From DASRHK01 sp963776465 (GTDB taxonomy: Bacteria; Pseudomonadota; Gammaproteobacteria; Nevskiales; Nevskiaceae), in the NCBI GenBank assembly GCA_963776465.1, contig CAVZMV010000002.1, positions 1,240,001 through 1,304,000 of the forward strand: a DNA stretch of 64,000 bases, read 5' to 3'. The notes under the pieces are model-generated. The model saw only the letters and a program-made list of their open reading frames with translations, was not told where the DNA came from and ran no database searches. Shown here piece after piece: positions 9,117 to 16,394 of the stretch; positions within the stretch are counted from its first letter, which is position 1, and every line of letters begins with the position of its first letter. A program made the translations under genes and the position numbers.

Positions 9117-9153
9117 GCGGATTGGAGCCGCGGAAGAACGCGGCTCAATCCGC
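9117..9153. repeat. Imperfect palindrome, copy 1 of a two-copy repeat
   Basis: The arms read GCGGATTGGAGCCGCG and CGCGGCTCAATCCGC around a short AAGAA-centred loop. A second copy with the same outer arms but a longer, different inner stem lies at 44511-44553. It sits just upstream of the ppa start, in the gap before the divergent MlaC gene. REP-like element by appearance. Confidence 0.65.
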
Positions 9154-9234
9154 GGGCTGGCGGCAAGCTTAACCTGCCTGCATCCGTAGTCCAGCCATGG
9201 CCGTAGAGGTTATGTCCCCAACCGGAATACCGCC

Positions 9235-9813
9235 ATGAAGTCGATCGCCGCCTTGCTGCTCGCCGCAGGCTTTGTCACCTTCGCCCACGCGTCCGCTGAC
9301 CCCACTGCGGTGGTGAAGGGCGCGACCGAGCAGCTGCAGGCCCAGATCCGCGCAAACGGCAGCCTGTATCGGCAAGACCCGGCGACGTTCCATCGCACGG
9401 CGAGCGCTGCCATCGCGCCGGCGTTCGACCTGGCGTACACGTCCCAGCTCGTGCTCGGCAAGCACTGGCGCACGTCATCGCCGGAGCAGCGCACCCGCTT
9501 CCAGGCCGCGTTCGCCAAGTCCCTCGTGAACACCTACGGCGATGCGCTGCTCGAGCGCGAGAGCGCCCGGATCCAGTGGCAGCTGTCGTCGATGGACGGC
9601 TTGCAAGGCACTGCGGCGGTGCGCGCGCAGGTCACGGCCGACGGCGCGCCGCTGTCGATCCTGTTCTCGCTGCGGCTCGACGACGCCGGCCGCTGGCGGG
9701 TCTACGACGTAACGATCGAGGGCATCAGCCTGGTCGGCAATTTCCGCAGCCAGTTCGCATCCGAAGTGCGCGCCAGGGGCGTCGACGCGCTGATCGCGCG
9801 GCTGGAGCCGTAG
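9235..9813 (+). CDS. MlaC-type phospholipid-binding periplasmic protein (orphan)
   Basis: A 192-residue protein with a signal peptide (about residues 1-19, ending FAHASA). The body matches the MlaC/Ttg2D family: an N-terminal helix with P-x-x-VV-x-x-x-x-x-QL, the FDLAYTSQLVLGKHWRTSS core, KSLVNTYGDALLE, and the C-terminal W-RVYDVTIEGISLVGNFRSQF which is highly typical. MlaC shuttles phospholipids across the periplasm between MlaA at the outer membrane and MlaD at the inner membrane. No mlaFEDB genes are in this window, so this is an isolated copy; it could serve the canonical pathway encoded elsewhere or another MCE system. Confidence 0.85.
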   Translation: MKSIAALLLAAGFVTFAHASADPTAVVKGATEQLQAQIRANGSLYRQDPATFHRTASAAIAPAFDLAYTSQLVLGKHWRTSSPEQRTRFQAAFAKSLVNTYGDALLERESARIQWQLSSMDGLQGTAAVRAQVTADGAPLSILFSLRLDDAGRWRVYDVTIEGISLVGNFRSQFASEVRARGVDALIARLEP

Positions 9814-9834
9814 CCCCTATCGCACGCTGATCCC

Positions 9835-10392
9835 TCAGCGCCTGGCCGCGGCCTTGCGCACCGCGTGCAGCCATTCCCGGCGGCGCGCCACGTCCAGCTC
9901 GCCGCTGCGGGTCATGCAGGCGGCGAACGGATCGGCCGGGTCGGCGAGCTCCCGATGCCAGGCCTCGACCTGGGCTTCGACCTGGTCGAGCACCTTGCGC
10001 GCTGCGGCCACCCATTCGAGCCGCTGCGCCGGCGTCAGCAGCGCCAGGAACCGCGCCCGCGTGCGCAACGGGTCGTGCGCGACGGTGACCACGTCAGCTA
10101 GCGGGGGGCCGATCCACTTGCGCAGCGCGCGCGTCCCCGCTGGGGTGATGCGGTACTCGCGGCGCTTGCGCTGGCCGGTGCGGGCCGTCTGCGACGCCAG
10201 CAGCCCCGAATGCTCCAGGCGCCGGACCAGTGGGTAGATCGCACCGGCGCTGGCCGACCATTGCGTCGACGGCGAGCGCGCCATGTGCGCGCGCAGCTCG
10301 TACGGGCTGCAAGGCCCCAGCTGCCATACCAGCCCCAGCACGAACGACTCCAGCTCGCTGCGGCCGGCGTCGATCCTGGCCTTTCGGGGCAC
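9835..10392 (-). CDS. PadR family transcriptional regulator
   Basis: A 185-residue winged-helix protein. The GTG at 10392 is preferred because AGGAG lies about 8 bases before it; an upstream ATG in frame lacks such a site. The N-terminal region has the PadR pattern ELESFVLGLVWQLGPCSPYELRAHM, followed by YPLVRRLEHSGLL and the wing segment KRREYRITPAG. The C-terminal half is helical, like the dimerisation region of PadR subfamily 1. Such proteins usually repress a neighbouring gene until a ligand binds. It is divergent from the S41 peptidase gene and separated by about 100 bases, so that gene is the obvious candidate target. Confidence 0.85.
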   Translation of the reverse strand: MPRKARIDAGRSELESFVLGLVWQLGPCSPYELRAHMARSPSTQWSASAGAIYPLVRRLEHSGLLASQTARTGQRKRREYRITPAGTRALRKWIGPPLADVVTVAHDPLRTRARFLALLTPAQRLEWVAAARKVLDQVEAQVEAWHRELADPADPFAACMTRSGELDVARRREWLHAVRKAAARR

Positions 10393-10428
10393 GACAGTTC
10401 TCCTGTGGGCGGACACCGAGTCGCAATG

Positions 10429-10457
10429 TTCTCACAAACGCTGCGTGCGCCTATACT
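10429..10457 (+). promoter_or_regulatory. Predicted sigma-70 promoter of the S41 peptidase gene
   Basis: TTCTCA (10429-10434) and TATACT (10452-10457) are separated by exactly 17 bases and lie 37 bases before the peptidase ATG. The region is shared with the divergent PadR gene, whose product may bind here. No clear inverted operator was recognised. Confidence 0.5.
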
Positions 10458-10494
10458 ACGAATCGCACCATCGGGATCCTCTGGGGTAATCGTC

Positions 10495-11832
10495 ATGATC
10501 GTTCGCATCCTGCTTGCCGTTGTCGCGCTGTGCATTTGCGCGAGCTCTTCCGCCGCAGCCATCGACTGGCCCGACACCGCGCCGGCGCGGGCGGCCAAGG
10601 CCTACTTCACGATGATGGGCGAGGGCTCGGACAAGGCGATCCGCGACTACCAGTCTCGCTACCGCGCCAGCGCCGCGAGGGAGAAATCCTCGGCGGCAGA
10701 GTGGACGGAGAAAACCAAGTCGCTACGCAGCACGCTCGGCGTTCCCGAAGCCAGGAGCATCGAGAGATCGACCAGGGACACGATCGTCGTCGCGGCGGTC
10801 ACCCCCAGCGGCGTGGCCATCGACGTCGAGTTCACCATGAGCGCCCAGGAGCCGGGCAAGGTCCAGAGCATCGGCTTCGGCGTGCTGCCCGACGCACTGC
10901 AGTCATCCGTTGCCATGGACGAGGCGAGCCGCGCGGAGCTCGTGGAAGCCGTCGCCAAGGCCGTTGCCGACAACTACGTGTTTCCGGACCTCGGCGCGAA
11001 GATGGCCACCAGGCTGCGGGACGCGCTGGCCGCAGGCGACTACGCGAAGGTCACTGACGAGCGCGCGATGGCGTCGAGGCTGACGGCCGACCTGCGCTCC
11101 GTCACCAAGGATCTCCACCTGGGCGTGCGGCTGGCGCCGGCCGCGCCGTCGGAGCACGAGCCGAGCTTCACGCTGCACGGCGAAGCTGCGGCGCGCTACA
11201 ACTATGCGTTCCGGAAAGTGGAGGTTCTCGAAGGCAACATCGGCTACCTGCGGCTCGACATGTTCCTGGACATGCCCGAGGCGCTGAAGACCGCCGACGC
11301 CGCGATGGCTTTCCTGCGCAACGTCGATGCGCTGGTCGTCGACCTGCGCGAGAACCACGGCGGCAGCCCGGAGATGATCGCTTACCTCACGAGCTACCTG
11401 TTCGCCACGCCCACCCTGCTCAACACGATGATGGATCGCAGCGGCAACATCGTCGAGGAGTTCCGCACCGGCGACGTCGCCGGCGCCCGGCTGAAGGCCG
11501 ACCTACCGGTCTACGTGCTGACGAGCGCCCAGACGTTCTCGGGCGCGGAGGAGTTCGCCTACAACCTGAAGAACCTGAAGCGCGCGACCGTGATCGGCGA
11601 GACCACGGGCGGCGGCGCGCACCCGGTGAAGCCGATCCGCGTCTCCCATCGCTTCGTGGTCGGCGTCCCCTACGAGCGGGCAGTCAACCCGATCACCAGG
11701 ACCAACTGGGAAGGCGTCGGCGTCGAGCCGGACGTGCGGGTCGATGCAGAGGAGGCGCTGGACAAGGCGCTGGACCTGGCGCGGAACGCGCGCCATGCGG
11801 GACACAAGCGGCAGTCGGTACCGACTGCCTGA
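10495..11832 (+). CDS. S41 family peptidase, secreted
   Basis: A 445-residue protein with a signal peptide ending near SSSAAAID. Residues about 20-140 form a domain of unknown role resembling small cystatin-like or DUF3887-type modules. The C-terminal part (about residues 150-440) resembles interphotoreceptor retinol-binding protein/tail-specific protease domains: GYLRLDMF, VVDLRENHGGSPEM, TSAQTFSGAEEFAY with the probable nucleophile Ser349, and IGETTGGGAHP. No PDZ domain is evident, as in many IRBP-like S41 members. It should act in the periplasm or outside. The PadR gene is divergent and may control it. Confidence 0.8.
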   Translation: MIVRILLAVVALCICASSSAAAIDWPDTAPARAAKAYFTMMGEGSDKAIRDYQSRYRASAAREKSSAAEWTEKTKSLRSTLGVPEARSIERSTRDTIVVAAVTPSGVAIDVEFTMSAQEPGKVQSIGFGVLPDALQSSVAMDEASRAELVEAVAKAVADNYVFPDLGAKMATRLRDALAAGDYAKVTDERAMASRLTADLRSVTKDLHLGVRLAPAAPSEHEPSFTLHGEAAARYNYAFRKVEVLEGNIGYLRLDMFLDMPEALKTADAAMAFLRNVDALVVDLRENHGGSPEMIAYLTSYLFATPTLLNTMMDRSGNIVEEFRTGDVAGARLKADLPVYVLTSAQTFSGAEEFAYNLKNLKRATVIGETTGGGAHPVKPIRVSHRFVVGVPYERAVNPITRTNWEGVGVEPDVRVDAEEALDKALDLARNARHAGHKRQSVPTA

Positions 11833-11843
11833 AGCGGGCTTGA

Positions 11844-12044
11844 TCAGACCCGGTGGTCGTGACTCGACCGCTGGGCCCGCTGATCACCGAGCAGGTAGAC
11901 GATGGTCCGCAGCGCGAGCGCCGCGAGCACCAGCGTGACGATGACCTGGATGAAGCCGTTCGCGGTGGCCGCTGAAATCAGCCCTGTGGCACCCGCGATC
12001 AGGACCCAGCAGAGCGCCCCTGCCATCACGATGAACTCGAGCAT
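11844..12044 (-). CDS. Small inner-membrane protein, unknown
   Basis: A 66-residue protein with two predicted transmembrane helices (about residues 3-25 and 29-52) and a polar C-terminal tail rich in Arg, His and Asp. The ATG at 12044 follows a GGGGGAA ribosome binding site, which favours it over a longer upstream frame. No family recognised. It lies downstream of the secreted-protein operon on the same strand, but a gap of about 220 bases suggests its own promoter. That gap holds two short hairpins and no other recognisable feature. Confidence 0.55.
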   Translation of the reverse strand: MLEFIVMAGALCWVLIAGATGLISAATANGFIQVIVTLVLAALALRTIVYLLGDQRAQRSSHDHRV

Positions 12045-12261
12045 CGTTTCCCCCTTACCGCCGCACGGGCCGTCCCTGGCGATTCGGTCGACTGCATCCC
12101 AGCAGTCGTGACACCCGGTTGCGGGTGCTCGGTCGGGGCGATGCAACTCGCTTGCCAATCACCGTCACGGATAGAGGCGCTGCCTGAACGCTTGCCAAGT
12201 CGGGCAGCTCGCATGCCCTAACCGTCCTCGCCGCCGCAATCTGCACGCTAGCGTACGGAAG

Positions 12262-13044
12262 TCACCGCAATTCCTGGCCGAATGCCGCCACCAGATCGCC
12301 GCCACTATAGGGATACACGTGTGCCATCCAGCCCCACGCCTGCGGGACGAAGTTGCCGCCTGAGGCCTCGCAGATCGCAGGCTCGGCGATGCTGCCCTCG
12401 AATCCGAATCGACCGTCGGCCATGAAGCCGTAGCGGCGGTTCAGCGCGCGATGCAGCTTGCTGCGGACGCCTCGCTCCGGCAGCCGGCCGGCCAGCTGCG
12501 CGCTGTCGGCGCCGAAGTCACCGCGCACGAGGTCAGCCAGCGTGATGCCCTTGGGCAGGCAGACGTTCACGTGCGCGTGCCAGCGCGTGACGCTGAGCGG
12601 GATCAGCCGATCCAGATCGTCCTCGGTCGCCTGCTCCGGCGCGGAATACATCGCGCCGACGAGCTCGAACGCGCCGCCCGGTCGCTTGGTATACAGCAGC
12701 GACCCTGGCCGCTCGATGGCAAACCCGCCCGCGTATTCGTCGTAGGTCCGCTCGTGGCTGCTGAAGTGATACACGTCCTGCGGCACGTCGGGCAGGAACG
12801 GGACGTAGCCCGCCGCGATCGCCCGCTTCGGATCGCGATAGGGCGCCAGCGCGGCCTGGAGGGTCGACAGCATCTTGCGCGCACGCGCCTGATCCGCCGG
12901 ATTGGCCGCGCGATCGGACGTCAGCTTGATGTGCGGTCCCTTGCAGATCTTCTTGCCCATCTGGCCGAACTGGTCGGCGGGGTCTGCAAAACCGGGCACA
13001 GCGACCGCAAGCAGCAGCAACGTCGCGACGATCCTTGTCCGCAT
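12262..13044 (-). CDS. Secreted protein of unknown function, last gene of the oxidase operon
   Basis: A 260-residue protein with a signal peptide (about residues 1-20, ending PGFADP). No known domain is recognised. Noticeable points: YRDPKRAIAAGYVPFLPDVPQDVYHFSSHERT, a histidine- and tryptophan-containing WHAHVNVCLP, and a C-terminal PQAWGWMAHVYPY. Two or three cysteines (CKGPH, NVCLP, AICEASGG) could form disulfides in the periplasm; the clustered histidines could bind a metal. The gene follows the FAD oxidase after only 3 bases, so the two should be cotranslated and probably act together. Confidence 0.65.
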   Translation of the reverse strand: MRTRIVATLLLLAVAVPGFADPADQFGQMGKKICKGPHIKLTSDRAANPADQARARKMLSTLQAALAPYRDPKRAIAAGYVPFLPDVPQDVYHFSSHERTYDEYAGGFAIERPGSLLYTKRPGGAFELVGAMYSAPEQATEDDLDRLIPLSVTRWHAHVNVCLPKGITLADLVRGDFGADSAQLAGRLPERGVRSKLHRALNRRYGFMADGRFGFEGSIAEPAICEASGGNFVPQAWGWMAHVYPYSGGDLVAAFGQELR

Positions 13045-13047
13045 GAC

Positions 13048-14718
13048 CTACCTCTCCGTACTCCCTACACAATGATGGCAGGTGAAGAGATTGTCCGGGT
13101 CGTATTTGCGCTTGATAGCCAGCAGCCTGGGATAGTTCTCGCCCCAGAACGACTGCTGCCAGTCGGGCTCGAAGTAGTCCGTCTCGTTGACGTAAGAGCC
13201 GGCGCCGGGCGTGATATCGCGGATGATCTTCATCGCCGCCGAGATATGCGCCTTCGCCTCTTCGCCCTCGGCGGCATCCGGTTTCTGCGGGTCGTCAGCA
13301 GTCGCCGCGATGATCATCAGCGCGGCGGCGTCGTACAGCTTCGGATTGATTGAAGTCTCGCGGCCACGCTGCATCGCATCCGTGGACGCTCCCGCCTGGC
13401 CCTTGTTGAAGTGCAATCCCAGCGTCCAGTGCCGCGAAGCGTCGAACAGGGCCTGCGCGAACGCCTTTGCGTGAGCGGGCGCGAACAACGTCGCCGGAAT
13501 CCACCGCGACTGATAGGCGTACCAATAGGCGCCGACCTGCTCGGCATCGCCGCTCCACCAGTAGAGGCCGCTGGAGTCGTTGGCGCGATCGTCCTCCCTG
13601 ATCGCGTCGGGCGCATGCTGCTTGATGAAGCGCGCGTCCCACATCCTGTTGCCCGGCAGCGCGATGAAGTCCGCCTTGACCTTGAAGTCCTTCGGGCGCT
13701 TCTCCAGCTGCGAAAGGAACGGGCGCCAGACCTTGCGCGCGTCGTCGGCGCTCATCGCGATGAAGCTCATCGAGATGTTCAGCCGGTTGCTGCGCCGGAC
13801 GCTTACCTGCTCACCCCAGTTCTCGTTGGCGAGGTTGCCACGATAGAACTCGACGAAGCGCTGGAGCAGCTCCTTGAAGGCTTCGTCGCTGCTGGCCTCG
13901 ACGCTGCCGTCGACGAAGCCCATGAAGTCCGCGACGGGGTGCGTCTTCAACGTAGCCTTGGTGACGACGCCGTAAGTCCCGCCACCGCCGCCGCGAAGCG
14001 CCCAGAACAGATCCGGGTTGAAGCAGGCGTTGGCCGTCATGATCTTGCCGTTCGCGGTCACCACCTCGGCTTGCAGCAGATTCGACGCGGCGGTGCCGTA
14101 TTTGTTCGACCAGCTGCCAAAGCCTCCGCCCTGCAGGAACCCACCGGCCGCGCCGACGGAGGTGCATCCGCCGCCCTGCACGTAGCGGCCGTGCTTCACC
14201 GTGACTTCCTCGTACGCCTCGGCCCAGCGCGTGCCGGCCTCGACGCTCACGGCCGGAACCGGCGTCTGCGCCGCCGGACATCCGCGCGGAACGAACGCGT
14301 CGATGACCGTCACCTTGCGCATCGGATGCGTCCATACCAGCAGCGAGTCGGGCGCGTTGGACCGGCCCAGGTAGTCGTGCCCGGTGCCTTTCACGACAAG
14401 GCGCAGGTTGTGGTCGCTCGCAAACTCGACCGCAGCGGCGACGTCTTGCGCGTTCTGGGCGGCGACGGCGTAAGCGCTCGGCGCTACTTCCCACGCGCCA
14501 AGCCATCCGAGCGATTGCGTCCCGGCTGGATCATCCTGGATTGCGTACGGATTCTTCAGTCCGCGCTTCGGCGCCTGGACTTCGATGAGCTTGCCGCTGA
14601 GGCGCGAACGCAGGGATTGCCAGTCGGAAGGGGAGAGCTTGCCGGTGATCGGAGAGGAAGCGCACCCAGCGGCGCAGAGCGTTGCGAGGGCGAGGATCGC
14701 GACGATCGTTCGTTTCAT
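13048..14718 (-). CDS. FAD-binding oxidase lipoprotein of the berberine-bridge-enzyme type
   Basis: A 556-residue protein with a lipoprotein signal (lipobox LCAAGC, Cys19), so it should be anchored in the envelope. A PCMH/VAO FAD-binding domain spans about residues 80-270, and a BBE-like C-terminal segment (NYPRLLAIKRKYDPDNLF) ends the protein. His114 in GTGHDYLGRS and Cys185 in QGGGCTSVGAAGG match the two residues that tether FAD covalently in bicovalent flavoproteins of this family. Such enzymes oxidise sugars, alcohols or aromatic compounds with oxygen or another acceptor; the substrate here is unknown. Gene neighbours are a secreted DUF711 protein upstream and a secreted unknown downstream. 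Confidence 0.85.
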   Translation of the reverse strand: MKRTIVAILALATLCAAGCASSPITGKLSPSDWQSLRSRLSGKLIEVQAPKRGLKNPYAIQDDPAGTQSLGWLGAWEVAPSAYAVAAQNAQDVAAAVEFASDHNLRLVVKGTGHDYLGRSNAPDSLLVWTHPMRKVTVIDAFVPRGCPAAQTPVPAVSVEAGTRWAEAYEEVTVKHGRYVQGGGCTSVGAAGGFLQGGGFGSWSNKYGTAASNLLQAEVVTANGKIMTANACFNPDLFWALRGGGGGTYGVVTKATLKTHPVADFMGFVDGSVEASSDEAFKELLQRFVEFYRGNLANENWGEQVSVRRSNRLNISMSFIAMSADDARKVWRPFLSQLEKRPKDFKVKADFIALPGNRMWDARFIKQHAPDAIREDDRANDSSGLYWWSGDAEQVGAYWYAYQSRWIPATLFAPAHAKAFAQALFDASRHWTLGLHFNKGQAGASTDAMQRGRETSINPKLYDAAALMIIAATADDPQKPDAAEGEEAKAHISAAMKIIRDITPGAGSYVNETDYFEPDWQQSFWGENYPRLLAIKRKYDPDNLFTCHHCVGSTER

Positions 14719-14748
14719 GGCGCAGATTCCCGGCGAGCAGCGCGCAGA

Positions 14749-15987
14749 CTAGTGCAGCGTCGTATTGAACAAGTACTGGCTCTCGAACTCCGTCTTTTCG
14801 CCGGCCTTCCTGTCCAGCACCGGCAGCAATCGCGCGGACAGCGGCTTGTGCCACTTGAACGCCAGCGCGGCGACATCACCGAAAATGCGCGCGAGCTGGT
14901 CTTCGCTGACGTCGCCCGGCAGCGGCACGGTGTCAAGCCCGGTGCCGCAGACCGCCGAATAGGCGAGCACCGAGTCGACGTCGTAGGTCTTCTCCGCCCA
15001 GCGCTGGGCCAGGCGCTTGTCTTCCATCACCGGCAGCATCAGGCCGGAGTAGCCGATCTGCTTGACCTGCACGGCCTTGACGGCCGAGGTGATCGCAAGC
15101 GCGGCGGTCATCGTGCCGCTGCCACCGAACTTCCCGCCGGTGTAGCGCTCGATCGCTTCGCCGATGGACGCATCGCCCAGCGGCGCCGGCGTCGGGTCGA
15201 CGCCCATGAAGGTCCACTTCGTCGATTTGGCGATGGCCTTGCCGACCGCCTCGCCGACCTTGGCGTGCACCGTGAGCTGCCGGGTGAGCTCGGCCACCGA
15301 CTTGTCGAAGTCGCCCGCCGTGCCCCCGAAGACTTCCTGCACGACGTTGGCGCCTTCGAACCCCAGCGAGAACTGCTTGCCGCCGGCGGTGTGGTATGCG
15401 CCGGGGTAGAACGGCCCGTACGGCTTGAGCATTGCGGTCGCGGTGAAATTGAAGTTGCCCTGTCCGTGCGCACTGTTGACGGCAACGTAGCGCACGAGCT
15501 TCGCGGCCTCGCGGATCGTTTTCCAGTGGATGCCGTCGTCGCCGGCGATGACGACGCTGGCGTTGAGGTGCGGCAGGGTCGACAGCATCTTCGCCAGCAG
15601 CTGCATCGTGGAGACGTCGTCGGTGTCGCGCAGCATCGCCGGGCCGACGTTGCCCATGAAGCCTTGTTCCTGCGATAGATCGTCCAGCGCTTTCAAGAAG
15701 GCGAGCGCCTCACTCTCGGATCGGCCCCGGACGAGCTCGGCGAGCGGCTGGGTCACGATGCGCACGGTCTGGGTCTCGTAGCCGCGCTTCCTGAACTCGG
15801 CCTTCGCGGCGAGCAGCACCGTCATCGCCTCGTCGATCTGCTTCTCGTACGACGCCCGGTCGAGCCGCACGAAGGCGGTGATGGCGCGCACCTTGGGCAG
15901 CGTGTATTGCGGCGCAGCCGCAGCGGCGGCCTCCCCGCAGAACGCGGCAATCACCACGACGAGCAGGGCACGCTGGATGGATGTCAT
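14749..15987 (-). CDS. Secreted DUF711 (UPF0210) family protein
   Basis: A 412-residue protein. The ATG at 15987 follows an AGGAG site and gives a signal peptide ending near GEAAAAAAP. The mature part follows UPF0210/DUF711: KVRAITAFVRLD, RGYETQTVRIVTQPLAEL, GVDPTPAPLGDASIGEAIE, FGGSGTMTAALAITSAVKAV and YSGLMLPVMED. Members I know of are cytoplasmic and of undefined function, so an exported version is unusual. It sits between a secreted cupin (27 bases upstream) and the FAD oxidase lipoprotein (30 bases downstream), suggesting a shared periplasmic reaction sequence. Confidence 0.8.
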   Translation of the reverse strand: MTSIQRALLVVVIAAFCGEAAAAAAPQYTLPKVRAITAFVRLDRASYEKQIDEAMTVLLAAKAEFRKRGYETQTVRIVTQPLAELVRGRSESEALAFLKALDDLSQEQGFMGNVGPAMLRDTDDVSTMQLLAKMLSTLPHLNASVVIAGDDGIHWKTIREAAKLVRYVAVNSAHGQGNFNFTATAMLKPYGPFYPGAYHTAGGKQFSLGFEGANVVQEVFGGTAGDFDKSVAELTRQLTVHAKVGEAVGKAIAKSTKWTFMGVDPTPAPLGDASIGEAIERYTGGKFGGSGTMTAALAITSAVKAVQVKQIGYSGLMLPVMEDKRLAQRWAEKTYDVDSVLAYSAVCGTGLDTVPLPGDVSEDQLARIFGDVAALAFKWHKPLSARLLPVLDRKAGEKTEFESQYLFNTTLH

Positions 15988-16014
15988 GGTTGCTGCTCCT
16001 GGATGGATCATTGG

Positions 16015-16377
16015 CTAAGGCTTCGGCGGATCCTTGAGCTCGACGAGCACCAGGCGGATCGCGGTCGTCCCGACGTTCTCCGTCCAGTGCGTGATCGGCT
16101 CGCGATACAACGTCGCGCCGGTCACGAGTTCGGATTCCCTGGTCTTGCCATCTGCAAAGTGAGTGCGGACCTTGCCGCCGACGATGACGTGGATCACCGA
16201 CGCGGGATGCGAATGCATCCGCTCCTTTTCGCCCGGCGCAAGCAGCGCCTCCAGGACGCGCACGCGCGCGTTGTCGAGCGTGACGTGCACCGACTTCGGG
16301 TTGACGACAGCAGGATCCTGGGCACCCGCGGTGCATGTGACGACGGCGGCCAGCCACAACCAGCTTGTCTTTTGCAT
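16015..16377 (-). CDS. Small secreted cupin-domain protein
   Basis: A 120-residue protein with a signal peptide (about residues 1-19, ending TAGAQD) and a single cupin barrel. Motif 1 is recognisable as MHSHPASVIHVIVGGKV, with histidines that could bind a metal; motif 2 reads P-x-x-HWTENVGTTAIRLVLVEL. Cupins of this size may be isomerases, dioxygenases or binding proteins. Start chosen at 16377, 17 bases after the MFS gene stop, because it gives the signal peptide. It belongs to the operon running from the transporter to the secreted unknown at 12262. Confidence 0.8.
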   Translation of the reverse strand: MQKTSWLWLAAVVTCTAGAQDPAVVNPKSVHVTLDNARVRVLEALLAPGEKERMHSHPASVIHVIVGGKVRTHFADGKTRESELVTGATLYREPITHWTENVGTTAIRLVLVELKDPPKP

Positions 16378-16394
16378 CCCACTCTCCCTCAGGG

